Origin: Mermis nigrescens
Lineage: Eukaryota > Nematoda > Enoplea > Mermithida > Mermithidae
Length of the DNA: 64,000 bases
NCBI GenBank assembly: GCA_036768485.1
Contig: JAVLUZ010000273.1
Location: 314,963 to 378,962 of the forward strand
Direction: 5' to 3'
Shown: positions 14,440 through 40,420 of the stretch, piece by piece
How positions within the stretch are numbered: the stretch's first letter is position 1
Layout of the letters: each line of letters opens with the position of its first letter
Made by a program: the position numbers and the translations under genes
Notes under the pieces: generated by a model
Databases searched by the model: none
Told to the model about the DNA's origin: nothing
The model's input: only the letters and a program-made list of their open reading frames with translations

Positions 14440-14634
14440 CAGACAAATGTTCAAAAACTCCTTTTTGTTAAGCTTAATCTCAAAGCAGTTGGTTATAATA
14501 GTGTGACTTTAAAGAATCTGATAAACGATGACGACGATGATGATGCGATAGCACAACAAGGCGAAATGGATGAGGCTAACTCTGATTCAGATGATCTAGA
14601 TTTTGATGATAAATTATCTGCTTCATCAGATTAA
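14440..14634 (+). pseudogene. Acidic-tailed ORF remnant in hAT-like element
   Basis: An open stretch of about 64 codons ends GYNSVTLKNLINDDDDDD, AIAQQGEMDEANSDSDDLDF and DDKLSASSD before TAA (14632-14634). A second copy is present inverted at 11985-11858, with frame damage near its end. Two conserved copies inside one element suggest the C-terminus of a protein once encoded by the family. I cannot match it to a known transposase domain. Confidence 0.45.
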
Positions 14635-15551
14635 AATCAGAATTCTGGCTAACAAGGATAAACATATAAACATTTATTTTAGTTAGATAAAGTGTTTGAT
14701 ATTACGATTATTTTCTCTGCACTGTACTTTCCGATCCATGTAGCGAGCATGAGGAATAAAACTTAGTCATCATATGAATATCAATTGGCACTTTGCTGTA
14801 TGTAACTTGATGTAACTGGGTACGCGCCTAAAACCATAAGAAAAGCCAATAGGTAAGAAACAGCCTGTGTACTGCAGATGCATTCTAAATAGTTAATATT
14901 TAACGGATATATTAAACTTATTCAAATTTGATTTTAACCCTCGGCGCCTCGGCACTTTTCAGCTTTGCCCTCGGCGCCGAGGCCGAGGCTCAAAAACGTC
15001 GAGGCTTGCCAAGGCCGAGGCCGAGGCCTCGGTCCGATCACTGATCGGAACGTACAGTGCAGTTTCCATCATATTACCTACCACACCAAAATTGGATGAC
15101 TGAAAAAGCGTGTTTAAACATGCATTACTGCAAAAGCGAGCACAACAATGGCTACAGTTCTGTCTTTACTTAGCTTATTTCGCTTATTCGTTTATTTCTT
15201 AGACACTGTTTTCTCAAGTGCTTGTTCAGCCATATTTTTTATTAACTTTTCCAAGTCTTCAACGGCAACTTGTTAAATTAAGTATGCTTTCATGCTGCTG
15301 ACTTTATTCAATAAATCCTTCACACATTTAATCTACTATTATTGAAAATAAGCATGAATTGTTTGACATTCGATAAAGTGCTTAATATTACGATTATTCT
15401 CTAGCTCATGTGCATACAAAATATTCTAAGAGTACTACTTATGGGTATAGGTATACAAGCTTGACCCATCGGCATTACCCTCGGCCTCGGCAATGGATTT
15501 TAAGTCGCCTAGGGTCCAAAAAGTACCCTCGGTCCGATCACTGGTGACGGG

Positions 15552-16097
15552 ATCCCCTATCCCCTGTTTTACATATATGGGCTATATAGATATTATAGTT
15601 TACTCCAAATATGTGACATCAATACTTAGCTAATTTCACATACTCGCACAGACATGTAATAGCTCTGAATTTTGGATGGAGGTAGTCGGCCATTTTTAGG
15701 AGAAAGGAGGGAAATGACATTTTTTTGGTCAAATAGAACAGAAAAACACTTAAATCTCAAATATGACCTAAACGTCAGTTTTCGCCAAAAATATGGAAGG
15801 TTAAAATTTCTCACCTTGGAGGCAAGAGGGGACGACCAACTTTGGATAGGGGGATCCCCCATTCTTCTGTAATATGTATGAACACACAGTACGAGTATTA
15901 ACAGCACTCGGCATTAGGGCAGAGAAGGCTCTTTTGGTTGATGTGCTCCTCTGATACAACTCGCGCTGATGTCTACCTGAATATTTCGAAAAATGTTTTT
16001 TTATGTACTAATGTTGCTTAGTTTTTGTATTAGATGGGTACACATTGTTCAGATGAATCAAAGTCAACATTGAACGAAAATTGTGATAAGTACATGG
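15552..16097. other. No gene seen; family V repeat
   Basis: Between hAT-like copy 2 and MITE M-A. 15660-15880 is a repeat with GACGACCAACTTTGG that recurs near 33230-33390, 48925-48990 and 63893. No coding signal. Confidence 0.5.
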
Positions 16098-16105
16098 TCT
16101 ATAAC

Positions 16106-16845
16106 CACTGTTTTTTTGTACGAGACAAAGATTTTGAGGCTCGTACAAAGATTTTCGGAGCCATCTTTGTACAATGTACAAAGACTTTTTAAGGCAAAGT
16201 AATAGTAATTTTAACGTTTTTTTGAGTATTTTTTTAGCAAAATTTCTAAAAATTTTCGGCGCTTCGCGCCGAGTATCATAATTACATTCTATTTAGCTCC
16301 AGGCGCGGGCACTAAACACTCCAAAATCTATCTGTAAGCATCTTTGTACAGATTGAAGCATCTTTACATCTATTCCCACTGTTTTATAAAGATTTTATGC
16401 AGAAAAAAGAACTATTAAACAACTGTGCACTGTTTTCTGCCGTTTGAAGATAAAATTGACTCTTTTATCTTTGCCTTGCATTAAATTCATTAGCATTGGT
16501 GTCTATTATGAGATTCAGTCAGCACATTGCAACCGCTTATTATTTATAATTGTGTAACACAAGTCATTTCAACTTGCTGAGTCGAATTTTATGTGTAATT
16601 TTAACCTAAGTCTCATGAAAATTTTGGCGTTTCGGGCCTAACTAATATAACCAGCTGAATTTAGGACAAAGTTACACCTTTTGCGAAGCGTGCGGGTCAC
16701 GGATAACAATCTAGTAGTATGTAAAAATGTGTACATTCACTTGCATATCTATACGTTATATGTACAAAAAAATTTTCGCTCGTACAAAGACTTTTCCAGG
16801 GATCTTTGTACATGTACAAAGAGGGCTCGTACAAAAAAAACAGTG
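16106..16845. mobile_element. hAT-like MITE family M, copy A
   Basis: 740 bp. Termini CACTGTTTTTTTGTACGAG and the inverted CTCGTACAAAAAAAACAGTG, flanked by exact TCTATAAC (16098-16105 and 16846-16853). It contains TTTGTACATGTACAAAGA palindromes and a GGCGCTTCGCGCCG motif. It lies downstream (3') of the last visible Rab18 exon. Confidence 0.88.
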
Positions 16846-16977
16846 TCTATAACTGATAAAATTCATTAGGCACTGGCGGGCTTGGTTTTTTGCTTCGTAC
16901 TGGCATGCAATAACATACGTAAAGTATACCTAATTATGTACATACTTAAAGTACAATATGCGACAAAAATTACCTAC

Positions 16978-25149
<8,172 letters not shown>

Positions 25150-25709
25150 AACACAACACGTTAAGAAGACTGGTTTAGTAAGGCAGAGAATGTCAGACAG
25201 TCATTCAGATAGATTCAGTAGGCAGTTAGGTTATGAATAGGAATTTTGCAACTAGAAATATAGGCTAAAGTATTGATATGAATATCGAAATTCTAAATGA
25301 TGACAATAGTGGCTTTTCGACTCCCTGCAATACACACATTCGCAACTCCGATTTTTTGATGAATTTTATGTTATTTGAAAGCATTTACAGTAATAAGCAA
25401 AAACATGTGATAAGGGTTTATTGGGTGGCAAAGTTTACCTGTCTTAGTATTACGAATAACGATCAAGAATTGGACTCTGAAATTGTCTGATTTCGTCCAA
25501 CATTTTGACTCATGGTTAAGAGGCCTAACGAGCAGTGTTACCGACCATGGGGTTTTTAACCCAAAAGTCGGCTTTTTTTCGACGAGTTGCAAATATTTTG
25601 TACAGTGTGTGAGGTTTTGTGAGGAATTTTTGGGGTCTTTTAAATTTTGAGTTGATAACACTTCATACGACTGAAACATAGAAGAAATCTTCTGCGCTTA
25701 ACAAGAATA

Positions 25710-25961
25710 GTCTGTTCTATTCCATACAGCCCATTTTCGCTGATTTCTTATTACTGTAATAGAATTTCACTGCACAATTGGTTTCCTTAATTATGCCTTC
25801 GGTGCGGCTGATTGCTTTAATTTCTTCTTATTGATGCTTAATGTGCCTTGCAAAAAAAATGTGGCGTATCCAACAAATTCCTACAAAAACTTGAACCACA
25901 GAATACCCCACTACAGGAATAAGTCGTAAAAGCGAAAATGGGCCGTTTAAAATGGAACAGA
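25710..25961. mobile_element. Tc1/mariner-like MITE between Rab18 and actin
   Basis: Inverted ends TCTGTTCTATTCCATACAGC and TTAAAATGGAACAGA; both arms share CCCATTTTCGC and its reverse. TA lies next to both ends. Confidence 0.6.
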
Positions 25962-26000
25962 TATGTAGGTATGTACCTACTCGCTGTACGAATTGTTTTA

Positions 26001-26223
26001 GTCTATTTCACGAAACCTTGAGCATGGAAATTAATTTAAAGAGCTCAAGCAAATAGCTATAAAAGTGGCTTCTAGGCAGCCTAATGTAATACAATTTCGC
26101 AAAGCAAAACTTCCCGTGCTTACTAGTTGCTATGTATTTAGAGTATCAGATCAAGCCGCTTCTATAATCGGTTTGTATTCATTAAGAAATTGCGAGCCAT
26201 GCACGAGGTTTCGTGAAATAGCC
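26001..26223. mobile_element. Tc1/mariner-like MITE, 223 bp, upstream of actin
   Basis: Inverted ends GTCTATTTCACGAAACCTTG and CGAGGTTTCGTGAAATAGCC, flanked by TA (25999-26000 and 26224-26225). No coding capacity. Confidence 0.75.
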
Positions 26224-26525
26224 TACATATGAAGCTACCTAACTTTCATCTTTATTGTACGTAAAAATGTACATATACATAAGTACAGTAATTTTGCATA
26301 ACGAAACTTTGTGTGGACCTTGATTTTTGTGGATAATAAGTATCATCTCATTGCATTAGTTTAAACCGATTTGTATGTGGTTGATTCACCGATTAAAAAT
26401 TTGCTCGTTATGCACAAGGTTTCGTAAAACAAAAAGTTATAAAAAATACAAATTTCATCGATTAATTTCAGGTTAAATTTCACTGCTAAGGCTAATCCGC
26501 AGCTGTGAAATTTGCAGGTATTATA

Positions 26526-26686
26526 GCCTGTTTCACGCAACTTAGGTCATAAATTTTAAAACTATCGGCGGCAATAAGCTGACAGACTGCGATTATAGCA
26601 TTGATCTGATGTATAAATATCGTAACCCTCGGCCTACTGTCGACGAAAATTCTTAGAATTTATTCACGAAGTAATGTGAAACAGAC
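26526..26686. mobile_element. Tc1/mariner-like MITE family T, copy 1
   Basis: 161 bp with inverted ends GCCTGTTTCACGCAACTT and ATGTGAAACAGAC, flanked by TA. Same length as the copy at 38675. Confidence 0.78.
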
Positions 26687-27015
26687 TATAGGTATCGTAC
26701 CAACAATGATTAATTTTTCCAGAGAAATTATTCGTCGGATGATTTATGTTTGTTCATGCCGTTCGATGACATCAGCGCCAATCGATGACATGCGCCAATC
26801 GATGGAACGCATTATGATTAACCGTTAAATCAGTGTATGTATGTACGCCTTGATGTAGAGATGCCTATTTCATTACACAGTTCTTATGTCCAATCATAGT
26901 CAGGGCTGCTGTGCACGTGATCCAAATTCAACCAATCATATCATCGGACTGCTGTACTAGACATCTATTTTTAGTAGACTGAATCAGCAATACGCTCGAT
27001 TCCTGGAATCGGAAG

Positions 27016-27100
27016 CCTTATTTGGCGAATAGCGCGCATTATGCTTGGTTTGTGTATATAATGCTAACCAGTTTCTGCGCCGCTGTTTTATTCCATTTAT
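27016..27100 (+). promoter_or_regulatory. Candidate actin core promoter: CArG box and TATA box
   Basis: A perfect CArG box CCTTATTTGG (27016-27025), the binding site type of serum response factor, lies 30 bp upstream of TATATAA (27055-27061). A second AT core, CCATTTATAAGG, follows at about 27092. CArG boxes are characteristic of actin promoters. The distance to the ATG (about 1.2 kb) fits a non-coding first exon plus intron. This is an inference from motifs; the start site is not defined. Confidence 0.45.
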
Positions 27101-28219
27101 AAGGCCTATACCTACAGTGTGTTTACGTACGTACGTGCCTGCCTAGTGTCTACATACTTGTCCGCGCTCGTGTCTATATTTTTTGATAGAAAGAATAATT
27201 GTAACAGTATTCCACTGGATTTAGTCAAACAAGTGGCACCGTCCGTCCACCTAAGCAACTTTAATAGCTGAATACTTTTCAATAGAAGTGAGACAGTATA
27301 AAACTAAACTCATTTTTACAATGTTGACCTCGGTAATCGATGAGATGCTGGATTGGTAGGTACTTTTTAAGCCTGCATTATATGTTAAGAATTTGCGTTC
27401 GTCATTTTAATTTGCTGGTTGAACCGTTAAGGATTATTTTTCTGCGCTTTTTGGAAATTGCCGTTTTCTTGTACAAGTTTGCTTAAGATTGGGTGCTTAC
27501 CGGTATACCTCTCATCCACATTTTTGAACATTTTTTGCTTGGAAAATTCTTTCACCTTATTTTCAACATTGTTTGCTTGAAAAATTCTTTTCAACATGCC
27601 AAATCTCATCAATACTTATCACATTCAGATGCTGACACTTTTATGCTATATTCAAGCTTGACGTACCTACTTCTAGAATCAAGGACCTTTTGTTTTTTGT
27701 AAGCGTGGTCATGTTCATAAGTGTGTGTATATGCGACCTATCTATATACTGTTTTTTATGACATCTAAAAAGGCTTCTTTTTCTGCACTCACAGCCTAAG
27801 CGGTAAGTAACAGTCAGCCACATTGAAATCAGGATTGCCAAGTTGGGGTTTTTTTCCATTTTGAAGCCGTTGGAGGCATTTTTTAGCGATTGAAGTTTTT
27901 TCGCGCCTATGCTTTACCATTGGTTGGGGTCTTTCCGGCAGTTAGAGGTAAAAATTGGGGTCTTTTGACGAGCACTTGGCAACTCTGCTTGAGATGCAGT
28001 CCTAGAAATTGTTAAAGTAGTTTTCGTTTTCACTGCTTTTTTAAGTTGCTCTCCGGTCCTCTGCTTCGACTGACCATCTTCAGAACGGCTATACGATTGT
28101 GTGCATACCTCGTGTTACAATTTTTTGATTTTTCGTTTTTTTGCGTCGTTTAACAGTTTACTACGTGACATTCCACATTCCTAACGGATTAGTTTATATC
28201 TAACTCGCTTATGTTTCAG

Positions 28220-35741
<7,522 letters not shown>

Positions 35742-36352
35742 ATGTCTTCTTTTTATCGTTCGTCGATTAACCATAATTGTCATTCCGTTTGCCTCACTTC
35801 GCTTTTTTTCTCGTTATTTGTTCTTTCTTCTATTCCATTTGTCATCCTAATGGTTCGTGAACGTTAAAAATCGTTTTGCTTTTGTCACATGTTATAAACC
35901 TATCTTGCTTATATCCTATTCGTTTTGTTGCCAATTACATCTTTTAAATGCTAATTTGTATCACATCGCCTGCATGATTAATATACGAGTTAATGACGTC
36001 TTTTTATAATTGAGATAAAGCGCTCGCATGTACGAACTGAATATTTTTGGGCGACGTAATGTTTATGCTCCTATTAGCAATGATTCTTTTTGTTGATAAA
36101 TGACTATTTTATGCAGGCACTGTAAGTGCCTTCCTTTGTGCAATGGATAGTCAGATGGCAGATATAGTATTATTTGACGGGAAGCGTCCTAAACGTTCGC
36201 AAGTTTCTTAAAAAAAGTTCAAAATGGCATTCCAAAGGTTCCCTGGATGCCCTAGAAAACCTTACTTAAACTACTCTTCTAACGTGAAAATTTTTTGAGC
36301 GGCAAGATCCACTGAGAAATGCAATGTAGTTGTCCTCTATCTAGGTTTTGGG
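35742..36352. other. Actin 3' UTR and downstream DNA
   Basis: T-rich sequence follows the stop codon. I do not see a clean AATAAA in the first 350 bp, so the transcript end is undefined. Confidence 0.5.
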
Positions 36353-36703
36353 TAGGTGGGCAGCACCAAAATTCTAAGAGATGCAAGATTTTTCAAAGGT
36401 AAATGGTGGTACGGTCAAACAGCACCATTTTTCAACGTTTCTCATCGAGCGCTATCCATTAGCATCAAAAATCGCGAAGAATGGGTTGCATACCATAGGT
36501 GGGCAGCACCGAAATTCTGGGGGGTGAAAAAATCTTCGAAGGTCAAAAATGGTCTTAAAAGGTCGTATGGTGAAAAAAACACCATTTGTCGACGTTTCTC
36601 ATCGAGCACTATCCAATGGCATCAAAAATCGCTGAAAGAAGCAACAAGATTTGAATTCTGAGGGGGTATTTCAACTTCTTAGGGGTGCATATCCCCCATG
36701 TGT
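36353..36703. repeat. Two adjacent reverse-oriented Q copies downstream of actin
   Basis: A truncated copy starts at 36353 (TAGGTGGGCAGCACC). A second begins CATAGGTGGGCAGCACCG at 36494 and runs to about 36703. TSDs not resolved. Confidence 0.65.
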
Positions 36704-37096
36704 GCTTGTGTATTGTGCCTATATAAGCTACGCCAGTATATTAGTAAAGCGTAATACTTGTTATTACATAGCTATGTAGTCAATTTAAAAAGCAGGTTTT
36801 GCACGGTATATTATATTTTTAAAATGTAATAACTTTGAAATTTGTATTGAAACCCCGTACATTCAGTAATATTTTTGGTTACATTCAGTAACCAAAAAAA
36901 ATTCGACCTTATATAGAAAAATGCTGCAATCTTATCAGATCAGATCTATAAAGAAGTAGGTAGGTACGTTGTATGTATGTACCTATAGACTTACCTATAT
37001 AGTACAGTGCTGGCTCATAACCCCGGTATTTAAATTTTTGCCAAGCGATAGTGCTAGACCAGAAATGTCGAAAAATTGTTCTTCTAACCATACCAC

Positions 37097-37298
37097 CATA
37101 CCTGGGCGTGGGGTATGCATCCCCAGAAACCAAAATATCCCCCATAATTCAATTTTTGAAATTTTTCTCACAATTTTTGATGCCAATGGATAGTGCTCGA
37201 TGAGAAACGTTTTCGCCACACCACCATTTTAAAGGCCATTTTTCAACCTTTGAAAAAATTTGGCACCTCCCCCAGAACTTTGGTGGCGCACACCTGTG
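37097..37298. mobile_element. Family Q copy 12
   Basis: From CATACCTGGGCGTGGGG to GGTGGCGCACACCTGTG; flanks CATACCAC (37089-37096) and CATACCGC (37299-37306), 7 of 8. It appears inserted into an older Q copy whose remains flank it. Confidence 0.75.
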
Positions 37299-37341
37299 CA
37301 TACCGCCATTTTTCGACCTTTTAGAAATCCTGCACCCTAAT

Positions 37342-37543
37342 CACACCTGAACGTGGGGATGCACCCCTCCCCCGAGAAAGCAAATACCACCCAGAAATCA
37401 AATTTTCAATTTTGTTTTTTTCGCAAGTTTTTGATGCTAATGGATAATGCTCGATGAGGAACGTTGAAAAATGGTGTTTTTTCGCGATATGAGAAATGTT
37501 GCACCACCCCCATCCCCCAGAATTTTCTTGCTGCCCATGTATG
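37342..37543. mobile_element. Family Q copy 13
   Basis: From CACACCTGAACGTGGGG to TTGCTGCCCATGTATG; flanks ACCCTAAT and ACCCCAAT (7 of 8). Pieces of an older Q copy continue on both sides (for example TTTGGTGCTGCCCACCTC at 37561). Confidence 0.75.
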
Positions 37544-37815
37544 ACCCCAATCCTTCCGGAAGTTTGGTGCTGCCCACCTCACTAACGATACACACGAACA
37601 TAAGTCAGACAGAGGAACACCTGTGTCTACAGGGTATTTACCTAGCGAAGGCTCATGTATAGCCTCACATAAGTAAGCATAAATTTAAAAAATAGTTTTC
37701 GAAAGTAGGCCGATGGATTACGATAGTTATATATCAAATCAATGCCAAATTCGCAATCTGTCGGCTTGTCGGAATTTTTAAAATTTATGCCCAAGCTTGT
37801 GTGAAACACACTATA

Positions 37816-39562
37816 AGTGCTGGTCAAGCTGCAATATCCAAGGGGTCCTATACCAGCTGCGAGACCCTGGATCTTTAGCACCTGAACCGCACATACTGGT
37901 TACCCGGATGCTTGAGGCAGCTAAGCCTAGAATTCCTATGTTTGCTTACTTACTTGACCCCAATTAACACAAACGCGCGAGATTTATTACGATCTCCAGC
38001 CAAAAAATACTTCCCGAGAAAACCAACTCTAGCTTGTTTTCTGTGTCCATATGGCCGAAAGATTTTAGGTTCCTTAGAGGATAAGAACATGAGTAAATAA
38101 CAGCAGAGTGCTCTTGCCAAACAGATTATCTTTTGTAATACCGTATTTATTGTAATAAACCGCGCCCTCTAATAGACAGCCCACCTGCAAAGCGAAGTTA
38201 TAAACAGCGCCCTCTAATAGTGAGCCACCTGCTATTGTATGAATGCTGTCCTTAGTTTAATGTGTCCTTGAATACAATTTCTTGGCCGAAAAGCAGTCCA
38301 AACTCAATATAAGAACATGGGATATTATTTTTATGCAAAAATGCCAAAAATAAGACAATTGATGAAGTGATTGAGATTGAAATTGTAAAAATATTTCGTT
38401 AGTTTGTTCAGTAATGAAGAAATTTGATGCTTTTTGGGTAAAATCAAATGAAAAAAGTTATAAGACAGCGCACCTTCAAGCTGAAAAAGTTATAGACAGC
38501 GCACTGTTTATTAGAATAAATACGGTATTAAGTGATTTTGTTAAAATTTTCAGGAATATTTTAAAGGATTCTTTCCAAAAGAATAATAATAAAAAGGAGC
38601 CGACCTGTTAACTTAGGCAACATATTTAATGCTAGTGGATCACAAAAAAATCTACCAGGTCGACTGAAGCTATAGTCTGTTTCACATAACTTCGTGCATA
38701 AATTCTAAGAATTTTCATCGACAGTAAGTCGAGGGTTACGATAATTATATATCAGATCAATGCTATAATGGCAATCTGCCAGCTTATTGTCGGAGATGGT
38801 TTTAAAATTTATGACCGAAGTTGTGTGAAACAGACTATAGCTATCTTAAAAGGCACTACTGCGCGTGTCAAATCCAAGACACTAAAAAATATAAGCGCGA
38901 GTCCGTTCCGTGAGTTCGTTTTACTTAACGACTAGATAATTAGGAAAAGAACGCGAATATTAAGACATAAATGCGAGAATGAATTAGCATAAGGACATTT
39001 TAGAAAAAAGCACGCTGATAATAAATAAGCGGAAAGAGCAAATAGACACATATGTTGTACATAGGCATAAAGATGAAAACGTAATTTTATAAGATACTAA
39101 GTATAGTAAGTATGATATAACATGGTGACCAATTTGGTATCAAATCGCATTCTAAGCAAGTACCGATTTCGTTGCTCAGATTTGTAGTATGAAAAATGTA
39201 GATAAATTTTTAATATAAAAAGGGGTAAATTGGTCCTGGAAAATGTGGTTGTCATCTAGGCGTCGAAAGACACTAACGGAAAGCTCTGTGATTATGTCTT
39301 TGCCAGGCATTGAACCAAATGATCGGCGTTTGCGTGGTAAAAGCACTATTGAACAAAGATGAAACGCAGATACTGCTATGTATATGTAGGTATGTTTCTG
39401 TTTTTCGATCCAGTCAAGTAGTTCACGAAATTGATCATATCGATGAAATATTCAGATATTTCTAAATCCACAAAACCAATCCCGCTTTTACTGTCGTCAG
39501 CACAATGTAGCTCGTTTCCGATTTCGATTGACGAAGTACCACCAGTTTTCAGATTCCTTTGC
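37816..39562. other. No protein gene seen; two 16-bp direct repeats and a T-family MITE
   Basis: CAGCGCCCTCTAATAG or a near match appears twice near 38160-38220. Otherwise AT-rich. The downstream end of the snoRNA host transcript may fall here. Confidence 0.4.
38675..38835. mobile_element. Tc1/mariner-like MITE family T, copy 2
   Basis: 161 bp with inverted ends GTCTGTTTCACATAACTT and AAGTTGTGTGAAACAGAC, flanked by TA at 38673-38674 and 38836-38837. A third, left-truncated relative lies at about 37690-37815. Confidence 0.8.
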
Positions 39563-39628
39563 ACTGAAAAATGCATTGTTTAACATCCACAAGCGGCAGA
39601 AATCATACAAAATTAGATGAACGATTTA

Positions 39629-39686
39629 TCAGAACTCTAACCTACATAAATTAAACATTATCAAATAATCAGAATAAGCAATACAA
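39629..39686 (-). ncRNA. Box C/D snoRNA, family 2, copy a (C box weak)
   Basis: D box CTGA (39632-39629) with guide TAGGTTAGAGTT and internal CTGA (39672-39669). The C box position has decayed. Box D is 65 nt from the acceptor at 39564. Confidence 0.45.
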
Positions 39687-39853
39687 ACACCTAAAAAACT
39701 TATTGTATAATTCATAACTGCGAAAGCAATAATCTACAACATAGCTACATATATTATTCAATGCAACAAGGAAGTTTTACGCATTGGAGTAGACAAGGGG
39801 GTCATTTATATTATTGCGAGTTGATAACGATTTTCAACGAAAAAATTAACGAC

Positions 39854-40051
39854 CATACCTGGGCGTGGAGGGGGTTGTGGGGGAAGGTATTCAATTTTTT
39901 TGTTTTTCTCGCAATTTTTTGATGCCGATAGATAGTGCTCGATGAGAAACGTTGAAAATGGTGTTTTTTCGCCATACCACAATTTTTAAGGTCATTTTTT
40001 GACCTTTGAGAAAATCTTGCACCCCCAGAACTTTGGTGGCGCCCACCTATG
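39854..40051. mobile_element. Family Q copy 7, within the snoRNA array
   Basis: From CATACCTGGGCGTGGAGG to GGTGGCGCCCACCTATG; flanks TTAACGAC and GTAACGAC (7 of 8). Confidence 0.8.
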
Positions 40052-40346
40052 GTAACGACTATTAGAAATCACATTTAACAAATGTTCAATCATTGCGTAA
40101 GTTCACATTCCCCGACATATGTATTTATACTTGAATTTTCGGACATGAGAGGCGACAAATAGTTCGCTTACCAGGCATCAGCCTGCAAACAGTCGCCGTT
40201 CCGGGAAAGACTCGCTTCGTGTCCTTCAGGCAGTCGATTTATATTTGGTCATAAAAGACTTATGGGATAAAACCTGAATAAAAATGTCATTTAATGCTGC
40301 ACAGTTCATTCATACAGAAACACTAAATTTATACCCAATTGAAAAA

Positions 40347-40420
40347 TCAGATGCAAATTTTCCTACATACTCGTATGTACGATAATTCAGCCGGGTAAAC
40401 GGCAAACAAAGGCTCATCAT
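40347..40420 (-). ncRNA. Box C/D snoRNA, family 1, copy 1
   Basis: Minus strand: C box ATGATGA (40420-40414), D' box CTGA (40390-40387), D box CTGA (40350-40347). The guide before D' contains GCCGTTTACCCG, complementary to 28S rRNA CGGGTAAACGGC. Box D is 73 nt from the acceptor at 40274. Confidence 0.75.

Larger units (their letters stand above)
11572..15043. mobile_element. hAT-like element (family H), copy 3, nested in copy 2 in reverse orientation
   Basis: The termini CAGTGATCGGACCGAGG (11572) and CCTCGGTCCGATCACTG (15027-15043) are flanked by the exact 8-bp duplication ATCGGAAC (11564-11571 and 15044-15051). Its length of 3472 bp nearly equals the unnested length of its host copy. The sub-terminal regions show reversed orientation: the 11572-11770 end matches 15340-15543 inverted, and 14730-15043 matches the copy 1 end. 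It contains element G1 (about 12460-13949) and remnants of an acidic-tailed ORF. Confidence 0.88.
8572..15543. mobile_element. hAT-like element (family H), copy 2, full length with nested insertions
   Basis: The left end CAGTGATCGGACCGAGG at 8572 and right end CCTCGGTCCGATCACTG at 15527-15543 form perfect 17-bp inverted termini. The flanks are an exact 8-bp duplication GTGACGGG (8564-8571 and 15544-15551), as for hAT transposons. Removing the nested family member (11572-15043 plus one TSD) leaves about 3.49 kb. It also carries a MITE (10025-10411) and a pogo-like element (10529-11494). No intact transposase is present, so it is non-autonomous or dead. Confidence 0.88.

Noticed and set aside
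39376..39576. Minus ORF of 66 aa over the type-b exon
   Set aside because: No domain, and the acceptor at 39564 together with neighbouring units points to a non-coding exon.
40381..40420. Plus-strand reading of CGGGTAAACGGC as an rRNA fragment
   Set aside because: Only 12 nt match and the surroundings do not; the boxes on the minus strand explain the match as a guide.
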